Below are positions 53,756 to 62,625 of a stretch of DNA of 64,000 nucleotides, piece after piece. The notes under the pieces are model-generated. The model was not told the DNA's origin. It saw only the letters and a list, made by a program, of their open reading frames with translations, and did not search any database. Location of the stretch: the NCBI GenBank assembly GCA_035275065.1, contig DATENM010000133.1, positions 1 through 64,000 of the forward strand, given 5' to 3'. The DNA comes from Blastocatellia bacterium (GTDB lineage: Bacteria; Acidobacteriota; Blastocatellia; UBA7656). Each line of letters starts with the position of its first letter. Positions within the stretch are counted from its first letter, which is position 1. The position numbers and the translations under genes were made by a program.

Positions 53756-55228
53756 ATGACGGAGCCGCTCAGCGACAGCCTGATTGACGCCGAATCGCCG
53801 GAAGCCACGGCGGCGCAGGCAGCCTCCGTCGTGCAGCACCATCTCGCCGCTGAAATCAAGAAACGTCAGCAATCGCCGGCAGCGCGGGCGACCCGAAACC
53901 TGATCGCGGCGCGCAGCCTGCGCCCGCGACTCGACCGGCGATTACTGCTCATGTCGCTGGCCGCGGGGTTCCCCGCGGTGCTGGTGGCGATGCTGCTGCT
54001 CTGGTCGGGCGGTTACACGGCGAAAGTGCAGTGGACGTTGACGGTGGTGATCGTCGGCTTCTGGCTGGGGTTTTCGTTCGCGCTCAAAGACCGTGTCGTC
54101 TATCCGCTGCAAACCCTGTCAAACCTGCTGGCGGCTCTGCGCGAAGGCGACTTTTCGATCCGCGCTCGCGGCGCTTCGGTTGACGACGCGCTCGGCGAAG
54201 CGATGATGGAAGTCAATTCGCTCGGGCAGATTCTTCGCGAGCAGCGGCTCGGCGCCCTCGAAGCGACCGCGTTGCTCAAGACCGTCATGCACGAGATTGA
54301 CGTCGCGGTATTCGCCTTCGACCACGAACAGCGACTGCGGCTGGTCAATCGCTCCGGCGAACGCTTGCTCGACATGGCGGGCGAGCGAGCGATTGGCCGA
54401 AATGCGGAAGAGCTCGGGCTAGCCGAATGTCTGACCGGCGACGAGGTGCGCACCATGCAGATGACCTTCACCGGCGGCGCGGGCCGCTATGACGTGCGCC
54501 GCAGCACATTCCGTGAGCGTGGCGTGCCGCACCAGTTGCTGGTGCTTTCCGATCTCAGCCGGGCGTTGCGCGAGGAAGAACGACAGGCATGGCAACGCCT
54601 TGTGCGCGTTCTCGGCCATGAGCTAAACAATTCGCTGGCGCCGATCAAATCGATTGCCGGCAGCCTGGAAAGCCTGGTCGCTCGCGAACGCCCGCCCGAT
54701 GATTGGAAAGAAGATATGCAGCGCGGCCTGAGCGTCATCTCGTCGCGCGCCGCATCGCTCAGCCGCTTCATGGATGCTTACGCGCGGCTTGCTCGTCTGC
54801 CATCGCCGAAGTTGCAACCCTTGAGCATCGGCCCTCTAGTCGAGCGCATCGCCAGTCTGGTTACGCGTCTGCACGTCAAGGTGATTGCCGGGCCTGAGAT
54901 GGTGATTAATGCCGACGGCGATCAGCTCGAACAGTTGTTCATTAACCTGCTGCGCAACGCCGTGGACGCGGCGATGGAGACAGGCGGCGGCGTGCAGATT
55001 GGCTGGCGCAGGACGAACGGTAATCTTGAAGTCGCGGTGGCCGACGAAGGCCCCGGCCTGTCGAACACAGCGAATCTCTTTGTGCCCTTCTTCACGACGA
55101 AGCCCGGCGGGTCGGGCATCGGCCTTGTCTTGAGCCGGCAGATTGCCGAAGCGCACGGCGGCACGCTGGCGCTCGAAAATCGCCAGGACCGGCGCGGCTG
55201 CGTGGCACGCCTGCGGCTGCCGCTTTAA
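53756..55228 (+). CDS. NtrY-like sensor histidine kinase (locus 2)
   Basis: The 490-aa kinase has a polar N-terminus, two membrane helices (about 65-110: LLLMSLAAGFPAVLVAMLLLW, then a second), HAMP-like LSNLLAALREGDFSIRARG, and a PAS domain. The HisKA box is RLVRVLGHELNNSLAPI and the HATPase motifs are LLRNAVDAAM, DEGPGLS and GGSGIGLVLS. It follows the sigma-54 regulator by 45 bases and forms its cognate pair. Confidence 0.87.
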   Translation: MTEPLSDSLIDAESPEATAAQAASVVQHHLAAEIKKRQQSPAARATRNLIAARSLRPRLDRRLLLMSLAAGFPAVLVAMLLLWSGGYTAKVQWTLTVVIVGFWLGFSFALKDRVVYPLQTLSNLLAALREGDFSIRARGASVDDALGEAMMEVNSLGQILREQRLGALEATALLKTVMHEIDVAVFAFDHEQRLRLVNRSGERLLDMAGERAIGRNAEELGLAECLTGDEVRTMQMTFTGGAGRYDVRRSTFRERGVPHQLLVLSDLSRALREEERQAWQRLVRVLGHELNNSLAPIKSIAGSLESLVARERPPDDWKEDMQRGLSVISSRAASLSRFMDAYARLARLPSPKLQPLSIGPLVERIASLVTRLHVKVIAGPEMVINADGDQLEQLFINLLRNAVDAAMETGGGVQIGWRRTNGNLEVAVADEGPGLSNTANLFVPFFTTKPGGSGIGLVLSRQIAEAHGGTLALENRQDRRGCVARLRLPL

Positions 55229-55255
55229 ACCCTCGCCTGTTGTATCATCCTAATA

Positions 55256-55972
55256 ATGAGAATCTTCGCGATTGGCGACATGCACCTGGCAGGCGGCACG
55301 GACAAAACCATGGATCGCTTCGGCGAGCACTGGCGCGACCACGACCGCAAGATATTCGACGCGTGGGAGCGCTTGGCCCAAGATGATGACCTGCTGTTGA
55401 TCGCCGGCGACACCAGCTGGGCGATGCGCTTGAATGAAGCCCTGCCTGACCTGGGGCGCATCGGTCGAATGCGCGGGCGCAAGCTCATGATCAAAGGCAA
55501 CCACGATTACTGGTGGGATTCGCTCGCCAAGCTGCGCCGCGCCGTTGATCCGTCCATCGATTTTCTTCAAGCAAGCGCCATCATCGTCAACCGCGTCGCC
55601 ATCGCCGGCACGCGCGGCTGGAATTGCCCCGGCGATTCTGTCTTGAGCGAGCAGGATCAAAAGCTGTATGAGCGAGAAGTCGGCCGCCTGCGCGCGGCGC
55701 TGCAAAGCTTGATCGGCAGGGCAAATGAGTATGACCGCTTGATCGTCGTCTTGCACTACCCACCAACCAACGACCGCCACGAGCCGAGCGGCTTCACCGA
55801 ATTGATTGACGAATTCAATGCTGACGCCTGTGTCTACGGCCACCTGCACGGCGAGTTCATCAAAACCGGACTGATCGGCCTCAGGCAGCGAACCTTTTAT
55901 TATCTGGTCAGCGCCGACGCGGTCTCTTTCACTCCGCTTGAGATTCCAGTGACTCGACAATCGCCGGCGTGA
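55256..55972 (+). CDS. metallophosphoesterase
   Basis: The 238-aa protein has the calcineurin-like metallophosphoesterase motifs in order: GDMHL, GDTSW, KGNHDYWW, LHYPP and YGHLHG. These supply the ligands of a two-metal centre. No signal peptide is seen. The substrate is unknown. Its 3' end overlaps the convergent gene at 55929 by 44 bases. Confidence 0.85.
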   Translation: MRIFAIGDMHLAGGTDKTMDRFGEHWRDHDRKIFDAWERLAQDDDLLLIAGDTSWAMRLNEALPDLGRIGRMRGRKLMIKGNHDYWWDSLAKLRRAVDPSIDFLQASAIIVNRVAIAGTRGWNCPGDSVLSEQDQKLYEREVGRLRAALQSLIGRANEYDRLIVVLHYPPTNDRHEPSGFTELIDEFNADACVYGHLHGEFIKTGLIGLRQRTFYYLVSADAVSFTPLEIPVTRQSPA

Positions 55973-56822
55973 TGTCGGTGAGCGATTGGACGCGCGCGGC
56001 GATGAATTCGCGCGCCGGGCCGAAGGCGAGCGTCGCCACGGGATTCAGGGTGTGAACCCGCGTCGAGTGGTCTTCGATATTGCCGTGGTCGCTGGTCAGC
56101 ATCACGGTCTGCCGCGTTAGATCAGCGGTTTCGAGCACGGCGCGCACGAAGCGCGTCAGCCGCGGGATATGCTCGCGCACGAGACGGTAAGCCAGCTCGC
56201 GGTCGCGTTCATGGCCGATGCGGTCGGTGATGAAGTGCTCGTAGAGTGTGAAGTCATGCTCGGCGGCGACGCGGGCGAGATTGGCGCCTGCTTGCTCTGG
56301 CGTCAGCGGCTCGATTGCGAAGCCGCGCTCGATCAGGAAGTGATTGGTGAAGTCGTGGCTGACGGCGCGGCCCGCCTGCAAATCTTCGATCATTCTCAGT
56401 TGCACGCCCGCCGTCATTGCCGCAACCGTCGTCGCCGAAACGAAGCGCGGCAGGTTCTCGAAGTAGCTGCTCGTATAAGCGTTGGCGAAAGTGACCACGC
56501 GGCCTCGCGCCATCAGCTTGCGATAGATCGAATGCTCGGCGAGCGCCGCTTTCAGCCGCGGCGAAGGGTAGCCGTGCAGGTGCCGGCCAATCAATTGAGA
56601 CGCATTCACCCCTGTGAGAATCGTCGTCTGCCCGGTCGCGCTCTGCGGCAATCCTTCAACACCCAATCGCGTATCGGTGGTCGCCATCCGCCCGTCATAG
56701 GGCAGGCGCGGCATTTCATCCTCAAAGACTGAAAAGAACTCAGACGCTAACCCGTCGAGCGGATTCTGCGCCCCTCGCCTACCGATACCAACGCCATCAA
56801 CGAAGATCAGAAGAACGGACAT
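55929..56822 (-). CDS. alkaline-phosphatase-superfamily metalloenzyme
   Basis: The 297-aa protein begins LLIFVDGVGIG (metal-binding Asp), has ATGQTTILTGVNA (the Thr/Ser nucleophile region of the superfamily) and ends with the metal ligands YEHFITDRIGHERD and MLTSDHGNIEDHS. This pattern is that of the PglZ/phosphoglyceromutase-type metalloenzyme fold, but it is too short for cofactor-independent phosphoglycerate mutase. The reaction is unknown; phosphate or phosphonate transfer is likely. Confidence 0.78.
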   Translation of the reverse strand: MSVLLIFVDGVGIGRRGAQNPLDGLASEFFSVFEDEMPRLPYDGRMATTDTRLGVEGLPQSATGQTTILTGVNASQLIGRHLHGYPSPRLKAALAEHSIYRKLMARGRVVTFANAYTSSYFENLPRFVSATTVAAMTAGVQLRMIEDLQAGRAVSHDFTNHFLIERGFAIEPLTPEQAGANLARVAAEHDFTLYEHFITDRIGHERDRELAYRLVREHIPRLTRFVRAVLETADLTRQTVMLTSDHGNIEDHSTRVHTLNPVATLAFGPAREFIAARVQSLTDITPAIVESLESQAE

Positions 56823-56942
56823 AATGTGAAAGGGGCGAAATAGTGAAAGGGCGAAAAGGGAAAGAGGGAAGGGCGAATTCTGCGTGATTTTCCAGCCTTT
56901 TTCGCCGGTTTCCCTTTTGCCTTTTCGCCCTGAGAAGCCGCG

Positions 56943-59048
56943 TCACTCTTCTTCAGCGACGCGGACGCGGCCTTCTTCAACCGCTTTCTGGACGATCTTC
57001 TGGGCGATCTGCGCCGGCACTTCGTCGTAATGGTCAAGCTCCATGACGAACGAGCCGCGCGCGCCGGTAATCGAGTTCAGCGTTGACTGATAGGAGAGCA
57101 TTTCCGACAGTGGCACCTGCGCTTTGACAACCGACTGCGTGCCCTTCGAATCCATGCCCTGGACGCGCCCGCGCCGCGAGTTGATGTCGCCGAGGATGTC
57201 GCCGGAGGCTTCCTGCGGCGCGGTAATCTCGACGTTCATGATCGGCTCTAGCAACACGGGCTTGACCTTCTCGATGGCGGCGCGGAACGCCTTGCGCCCG
57301 GCCATCTGGAAAGAGTGGTCGTCGGAGTCAACCGCGTGAAATTTGCCGTCTATTAGCTCGACCCTGAAATCAACCAGCGGGTAGCCGGCAATCGCGCCGC
57401 GCGCCGCCGCGTCCTTGATCCCTTTCTCGACCGCGGGCCGCCATTGCTGTGGGATCGAGCCGCCGAAGATCTTGTCAACGAATTCAAAGCCGCCGCCGCG
57501 CGGCAAGGATTCAAAGATCACCGTCGCCTCGCCGAACTGACCGCGACCGCCGGTCTGTTTCTTGTGGCGACCAACGATCTCGGCGCGGCCCTTGAAGGTT
57601 TCGAGATAGGCGACTTTCGGCGGATTGAGCGTCACCTCGACGCCATAGCGTTTCTTGAGCTTGTTGACCGCGACCTCGATGTGCGTCTGGCCAGAGCCGG
57701 CGAGCAGAAACTCTTTGGTCTGCGGGTCGCGGTCGAAGCGCAGCGCCAGGTCTTCTTCGAGCATCTTGTGCAGGGCCTGCGACAGCTTGTCTTCATCGTT
57801 GCGCGATTTCGGCTCGATGGCAAAAGCGATGGCCGGCGTCGGCAGCTTGACGGCATCGTAAACGATGGGCGTTCCCTTATCGCAGAAGGTATCGCCGGTC
57901 GCCGTCTCTCTGAGCTTGGCGACGGCGACGATATCGCCGGCGTGCGCTTCGGGAATCTTTTCGAGCGCCTTACCTTGTAAAACATGGAGCGGGCCGAGGC
58001 GCTCCTGGGTGTTCTTGGTGCAGTTGTAAACCGTCGCGTCGGCTTTGACCAAGCCGGAAAAAACTTTGAAGACGGTGATGCGACCGGCGAACGGGTCAGC
58101 GACCGTTTTGAAGACGAAAGCCGAGAACGGCGCGGCATCGCTCACCTCGCGCTCGCTCTCCTCTTCGCTGTCGGCGCTGGCGCGGCCCTTGACTTTGCCG
58201 AGCTCGTCGGGCGCGGGCACGAGCTCGACGATTTCGTTCAGCAACGACTGGACGCCGATGTTGGCGACGCCACTGGCGATGAAGATCGGGAAGAGGCGGC
58301 GCTCGCAGACCGCCTGCTTGATGCCGGGAATCAACTCGTCGTCGCTCAGGGTGCCTTCGGCGAAGTATTTCTCCATCAACTCTTCAGAGGTTTCGGCGAC
58401 CACGTCAATGATGCGCTCGCGGGCCGCGGTGGCGGCCGCTTGCAGATCAGCCGGGATGTCGCCCTCTTTCGACTTGCCGCTGCCGTCCTTTTCGAAGGTA
58501 TAAGCGCGCATATGAACCAGATCTATGACACCTTGGAACTGGCTCTCAGAGCCAATGGGGAGTTGCAACGGCACGGCGGCGCGCCCGAAGGCGTCGGTGA
58601 TCGAATTGACCGCCGCTTCAAAGTTGGCACGCTCCTTGTCGAGTTTGGAGACCACGAGCAGACGCGGCAGGTCGAACTCTTCGGCAAAACTCCAGCCTTT
58701 TTCGGTCTGCACTTCGACGCCGCTGATGCCATCAACGACGACGAGCGCGGCGTCGGCGGCGCGCAGCGCCGTCTTGGCGTCGAGGATGAACGCCGCAAAG
58801 CCGGGCGTGTCGATCAGGTTGATTTTCGTGCCGTTCCAATCAAGATAGGCAAGGGCGCTATGGATCGAGGTCTTGCGGGCCACCTCGTCTTCGTCGTAAT
58901 CGGTGACGGTGCTGCCTTCGTCAACACGGCCAAAGCGGGGCGTCGCGCCGGCGTCAAACAGCATCGCCGAAACCAGTGACGTCTTACCCGCATGGCCGTG
59001 ACCTACAATGCCAACGTTGCGAATCTCCTTGGTGCCATAAACCTTCAT
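56943..59048 (-). CDS. elongation factor G-like GTPase (EF-G type II)
   Basis: The 701-aa protein has the five EF-G domains. The G domain has GHGHAGKTS (G1), DTPG (G3) and an SKLD in place of NKxD (G4). Domain II starts near SAFVFKTVADPFAGR, and domains III-V include HIEVAVNKLKKRYGVEV, KKQTGGRGQFGEA and the C-terminal ALDHYDEVP-like MELDHYDEVP. The altered G4 and HGHAGKTS P-loop are features of the EF-G-like paralogue group, so this is probably a second EF-G, not the main translocase. The str operon genes are not present nearby. Confidence 0.85.
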   Translation of the reverse strand: MKVYGTKEIRNVGIVGHGHAGKTSLVSAMLFDAGATPRFGRVDEGSTVTDYDEDEVARKTSIHSALAYLDWNGTKINLIDTPGFAAFILDAKTALRAADAALVVVDGISGVEVQTEKGWSFAEEFDLPRLLVVSKLDKERANFEAAVNSITDAFGRAAVPLQLPIGSESQFQGVIDLVHMRAYTFEKDGSGKSKEGDIPADLQAAATAARERIIDVVAETSEELMEKYFAEGTLSDDELIPGIKQAVCERRLFPIFIASGVANIGVQSLLNEIVELVPAPDELGKVKGRASADSEEESEREVSDAAPFSAFVFKTVADPFAGRITVFKVFSGLVKADATVYNCTKNTQERLGPLHVLQGKALEKIPEAHAGDIVAVAKLRETATGDTFCDKGTPIVYDAVKLPTPAIAFAIEPKSRNDEDKLSQALHKMLEEDLALRFDRDPQTKEFLLAGSGQTHIEVAVNKLKKRYGVEVTLNPPKVAYLETFKGRAEIVGRHKKQTGGRGQFGEATVIFESLPRGGGFEFVDKIFGGSIPQQWRPAVEKGIKDAAARGAIAGYPLVDFRVELIDGKFHAVDSDDHSFQMAGRKAFRAAIEKVKPVLLEPIMNVEITAPQEASGDILGDINSRRGRVQGMDSKGTQSVVKAQVPLSEMLSYQSTLNSITGARGSFVMELDHYDEVPAQIAQKIVQKAVEEGRVRVAEEE

Positions 59049-59397
59049 GGGGTTGATCTCCTTTCGATGACGGTAGCAAGAAGTTAAGAGCAGGGAAGGG
59101 TGAGAATGGCTAAAGCTGCGGCCCTTTCCCGGTCATGGAGTTTATGACCGACAGCGGCTGAGGCGCAAGGGAAGTAGGCAGTAGGCAGTTGTCAGTTACC
59201 AGGTCCCGTAGGGACGCCCATGTTTATAGTCGAGACGTTCAATAAAGACGAAGCTCCGTAGGAGCGCGATGTCGACATCGCGCTCCTACGGAGCTTGCCG
59301 GTCAAACCAACTCGATAACTATATACATGGCGTCCCTACGGGACTGAGAACGGCCTGCGGCTTTCCGCTTCCTGCTATCTGCCTCCTGCCTCCTGGG
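59049..59397. other. 349-base gap with nested palindromes
   Basis: The gap between the EF-G-like start and the PsbP-like gene stop holds a nested palindromic unit (59203-59344) and short GTAGGCA repeats at 59175-59190. No gene is seen. Confidence 0.55.
59203..59344. repeat. nested palindromic element with a 42-bp perfect palindrome
   Basis: The core at 59253-59294 is a perfect 42-bp palindrome starting GCTCCGTAGGAGCGCGATG. It is enclosed by longer arms at 59203-59229 and 59319-59344 that contain GTCCCGTAGGGACG and its complement with a few mismatches. The inner and outer arms share a related CCGTAGG motif, so it may be one palindrome inserted in another. Confidence 0.75.
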
Positions 59398-59910
59398 CTA
59401 GAGGGGCTGGAAGCTGCGCGCCACCTGATCGCTCAGATTGCGGTTGCGGTCGAGCACGCCGCGCTTGCCGATAAACCGCAGGACGAAGACCGTGTTCTTG
59501 TCTTGCAGGAAATAGGTCGTATGCGCGAGCTGGCGCGGCCCTTCGGTGGTGTAGAACGACAGCCGCATGCCGCTCAAGATGCCGCCGCCGAATGTCTCGC
59601 TGGCGGCGCGCTCGAAACCGGCGCGATAGCTGCGCTGGTTCTCTTCTTCGGCCTGCACCATGTTGGCCAGCGCACCTTCGAGCGGCTGCGAGGAGATTTT
59701 CAGCAAGCCTTCGGCGCGGTCGCGGAAAACGAATTCAGTCTTTGCGCGGCCCACCGCGTCGTTATAGTTGACCGCACGCCAGTCGCCATAAAGCGACAGC
59801 TTGTAGCCACCGGCTTTGTCTTCGTACGCCCGCCCGTCTTGCGCGGAAGCGGCAACGGCACACGTGCTGATGATGAATGCGGCCATAAACCACAGACCAA
59901 TGCTCTTCAT
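59398..59910 (-). CDS. secreted PsbP/DUF1795-like protein
   Basis: The 170-aa protein has a signal peptide ending ASA-Q at about 23. A single domain with YEDKAGGYKLSLYGDWRAVNY near the start and LAHTTYFLQDKNTVFVLRF at the end resembles the PsbP/MOG1-type fold of DUF1795 proteins. The function is unknown. It is the last gene of the minus-strand group with RNase PH and glutamate racemase, about 80 bases after RNase PH. Confidence 0.7.
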   Translation of the reverse strand: MKSIGLWFMAAFIISTCAVAASAQDGRAYEDKAGGYKLSLYGDWRAVNYNDAVGRAKTEFVFRDRAEGLLKISSQPLEGALANMVQAEEENQRSYRAGFERAASETFGGGILSGMRLSFYTTEGPRQLAHTTYFLQDKNTVFVLRFIGKRGVLDRNRNLSDQVARSFQPL

Positions 59911-59989
59911 CTTTCCTCCACTCGCTTTCGGGTTACGCTGGGAACGTTAACGAGTCCTGCTCAGATTTTACAGGCGGTTGCCCCGCCTT

Positions 59990-60724
59990 TCAACGTATCG
60001 GGCCAAGTATCGAGCGCTGGATTTCGATGAGCCGATCTATGCCGTGGGTTGCAAGCTCGGTCATCGCGTCCATCTGCTCTTTGCTGAACGGCTTGGTTTC
60101 TGCCGTCCCCTGAATTTCTATGAACTGGCCGGAGCCTGTGCGGACGATGTTCATGTCAACTTCGGCGCGCGAGTCTTCGCTGTAATCGAGATCAAGCATC
60201 GCATTGCCGCCGATCATGCCGACCGAGATGGCGGCGACATAGTCGGTTATCGGCAGCGGCGAAGCGACCTTGCCTTCGTTGTAGAGCTTGCGCAGGGCCA
60301 GCACCAGCGCCACAAACCCGCCGGTGATCGAAGCCGTACGCGTGCCGCCGTCGGCTTGAATCACGTCGCAGTCAACATAGATTGTCCGCTCGCCCATGCG
60401 GTTAAACTGGCAGACGGCGCGCAGCGAGCGCCCGATCAACCGCTGAATCTCCTGCGTGCGCCCCGACAGCGATTTGCCGCCGGTCTCGCGCTGGGTGCGC
60501 GATTCGGTGGCGCGCGGCAACATCGAATACTCCGATGTCACCCAGCCTTCATTGCGCCCGCGCTTGAAGATCGGCACGCGCTCGTCAATCGACGCCGTGC
60601 AGATGACTCGCGTTTCGCCCATCTCGATCAACACAGAGCCTTCGGCGTACTTCGTATAACCGGGCGTGATCCGCACTTCCCTGAGTTGATCGTAAGCGCG
60701 GCCCGCCGCTCTCTTATATGCCAT
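59990..60724 (-). CDS. rph: ribonuclease PH
   Basis: The 244-aa phosphorolytic exoribonuclease has EGSVLIEMGETRVICTAS, YSMLPRATESRTQRE (phosphate-binding RT region), RSLRAVCQF, DCDVIQADGGTRTASITGG (catalytic Asp region) and LDLDYSEDS. It trims tRNA 3' ends using phosphate. Its start overlaps the murI stop as TAATG, so the two are translationally coupled. Confidence 0.95.
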   Translation of the reverse strand: MAYKRAAGRAYDQLREVRITPGYTKYAEGSVLIEMGETRVICTASIDERVPIFKRGRNEGWVTSEYSMLPRATESRTQRETGGKSLSGRTQEIQRLIGRSLRAVCQFNRMGERTIYVDCDVIQADGGTRTASITGGFVALVLALRKLYNEGKVASPLPITDYVAAISVGMIGGNAMLDLDYSEDSRAEVDMNIVRTGSGQFIEIQGTAETKPFSKEQMDAMTELATHGIDRLIEIQRSILGPIR

Positions 60725-61593
60725 TAGATCGTCCCCAATTCCACAGTCTCGACCGCTTCCAACGGTCGCCCTAAGAATAACTCGGCGACGCGGCGAAAGC
60801 GAATCGCCGCGTCGGTCACATAAAAACGGCTGGTGCGCGGCGCGCTGCTCTGGCGCAGCAGGCCGCCCGATTCGAGCAGGTGCGCGACTTCGTCGGCGAC
60901 CGCTTCGCCGGAATCGATGAAGGCGATATGATCGCCCATCACTTCATCGATCAGCGGGCGCAGGATCGGATAATGCGTGCAGCCGAGGACCAGCGTGTCA
61001 ACGCGGCTGGCGCGCATCTCGGTCAGGTATTCTTCGGCGACCTGACGCGTCACGGGGTGGTCGAGCCAGCCCTCTTCGGCAAGCGGCACGAACAGCGGGC
61101 AGGCCCGCGAGATCACTTCCAACCGCGGGTTGAGCGCCAGCATCGCCCGTTCATAAGCGCCGCTTGCCACCGTCCCTTCGGTGGCGATAACGCCGACATA
61201 ACCGCTACGGGTCGCTGCGACGGCGCGGCGCGCCCCCGGGCCGATGACGCCGAGCACCGGCACGTCCAGGGTTTCGCGCAGGCGGTTCGCCGCCATTGCC
61301 GATGCCGTATTGCAGGCAACGACGATGGCTTTGACGTTTTTTGAGCGGATGAAGCCGGCGTCTTCGGTAGCGTAACGTTCGACGGTCTGCACAGACCGTG
61401 TCCCGTAAGGCACGCGCGCCGTGTCGCCGAGATAGATCAAGCTCTCATTGGGCAGCCGGCGTTCGAGGGCGCGAAAGACCGTGAGCCCGCCGACCCCCGA
61501 GTCAAAGATGCCGATGGGCGAATCAGCGCGGATTGCGGATTGCGGATTGCGGATTGCGGATTGCGGATTTTCGGATGAGAGATCGGAAGGCAT
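60724..61593 (-). CDS. murI: glutamate racemase with repeat-encoded N-terminal extension
   Basis: The 289-aa enzyme makes D-glutamate for peptidoglycan. IGIFDSGVGGLTV (catalytic Asp/Ser region), YLGDTARVPYG, VVACNTASAMA (first catalytic Cys) and LVLGCTHYPIL (second catalytic Cys) are all present. The first 24 residues contain NPQSAIRNPQSAIR, encoded by six tandem GCGGATT units (61528-61569 on the plus strand). No start codon lies between the repeat and the conserved core, so the ATG at 61593 must be used, making the repeat part of the gene. Confidence 0.92.
   Translation of the reverse strand: MPSDLSSENPQSAIRNPQSAIRADSPIGIFDSGVGGLTVFRALERRLPNESLIYLGDTARVPYGTRSVQTVERYATEDAGFIRSKNVKAIVVACNTASAMAANRLRETLDVPVLGVIGPGARRAVAATRSGYVGVIATEGTVASGAYERAMLALNPRLEVISRACPLFVPLAEEGWLDHPVTRQVAEEYLTEMRASRVDTLVLGCTHYPILRPLIDEVMGDHIAFIDSGEAVADEVAHLLESGGLLRQSSAPRTSRFYVTDAAIRFRRVAELFLGRPLEAVETVELGTI
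61528..61569. repeat. six tandem heptanucleotides in the 5' coding end of murI
   Basis: The unit GCGGATT is repeated six times without change over 42 bases. Since the unit length is not a multiple of three, a gain or loss of one unit would shift the murI reading frame. Confidence 0.85.
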
Positions 61594-61682
61594 AGGTCGA
61601 ACTTCAAATCAGGTTACGAGCTGTCGAGCCAGAAAAAGAAGACGGCGTGGTTCTCAAATCCGCGTTCCGCATACCGCGACCG

Positions 61683-62084
61683 TCAGTGGCCGCGCGAATG
61701 GCGGCCTTTGCGGTCGGTGAGAATCGCCGAGAGCTGTTCCATCTCTTCTTCGGCCTCGTCGAGCGTGTCGCCGAGGCTGTCGGCCTCGAAGACCAGGTTG
61801 ACGCTTTCGCGCGAGTTGACGGTTATCTCAACCCCGAGGTCGCGAATTTCAGCTTCCAGAGCGCGCAACTCGGCCATCGCGGTGACGACGCCGGCGATGT
61901 GCTCGCACAGCAGGTCAACACTGGCGCGCATGTTGGTGGTGCGGTTGCCGGCATTGAGCAGCGTTGAGCGCAAGCTTTCGACGCGCCTCAACAGCGCGGC
62001 GCGGCTCGATTCAAGCTCGTCTATCTCGTGCGACAGTTCAGCGAGTCTGAGGGCAGTGGCTTCGGCGGCGCGAGGGTCATTCAT
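61683..62084 (-). CDS. small coiled-coil protein, unknown
   Basis: The 133-aa protein is almost wholly heptad-patterned: LRLAELSHEIDELESSRAAL, then a break near NRTTNMRASVDLLCEHIA, and a second helix ending DTLDEAEEEMEQLSAIL. No family is recognised. It lies upstream of murI on the same strand with a 90-base gap, so it could be co-transcribed. Confidence 0.6.
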   Translation of the reverse strand: MNDPRAAEATALRLAELSHEIDELESSRAALLRRVESLRSTLLNAGNRTTNMRASVDLLCEHIAGVVTAMAELRALEAEIRDLGVEITVNSRESVNLVFEADSLGDTLDEAEEEMEQLSAILTDRKGRHSRGH

Positions 62085-62188
62085 CAGTTGATCTTCTCAC
62101 TTCAAAAAAAGACAGGCGAACCGTCGGCCAGCATTGCCGCTCGCGTTCGCCCTATCGGTTGCAGCTTTACGTCCTTCACAATTCGCAA

Positions 62189-62540
62189 TGGAGGTGACCG
62201 GAATTGAACCGGTGTCCAAAGGTCGTCAGCGAGAGAATCTACATACGTAGTTGCTTCATCTTTGTTTCGCCCGCGGCGACCGTTGAAGCAACGAAGCATC
62301 GTCGCAGGCTAGCCCAGATTGGTCTTTCCCGCCGAACCCCTGAGCCGAGGTTCATTGGGGCAGCCTGCTAAAGTGACGTCTCAGACCGAAACACAGGCGA
62401 TCTCGGCAGAAACGTGGCTGCATTAAGCAGCCAAAGCAAGTTCGCTATTCGCGAGTGTGTTTTCCACGCTTTTAACGCGGTGCATGGGCCGCGGTATGCA
62501 TCTGTCGCCTCGGAGTCCCCTGTCGAAACCTGGCACCCCC
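62189..62540 (-). ncRNA. ssrA: transfer-messenger RNA (tmRNA)
   Basis: On the minus strand the RNA starts GGGGGTGCCAGGTTTCGACA and ends CACCTCCA. The acceptor stem GGGGGTG/CACCTCC and the T arm (CCGGTTCAATTCCGG) fold as in a tRNA. The 3' CCA is not encoded. The tag frame at 62452-62423 reads ANSELALAA then TAA, with the resume codon GCG. It rescues stalled ribosomes together with SmpB, which is not in the window. The length of 352 bases is usual. Confidence 0.95.
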
Positions 62541-62625
62541 TGACACCTTTAAGTGTACCATCCACATTCCGCGAAAGTCAATCGCGCGCAGATTTTGCGC
62601 TAGTTTAGGCGGCGCATCGGCACGG

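Noticed and set aside
57984..58979. 331-codon plus-strand open frame inside the EF-G-like gene
   Set aside because: Antisense to conserved G-domain and domain II sequence; no start signals or protein motifs.
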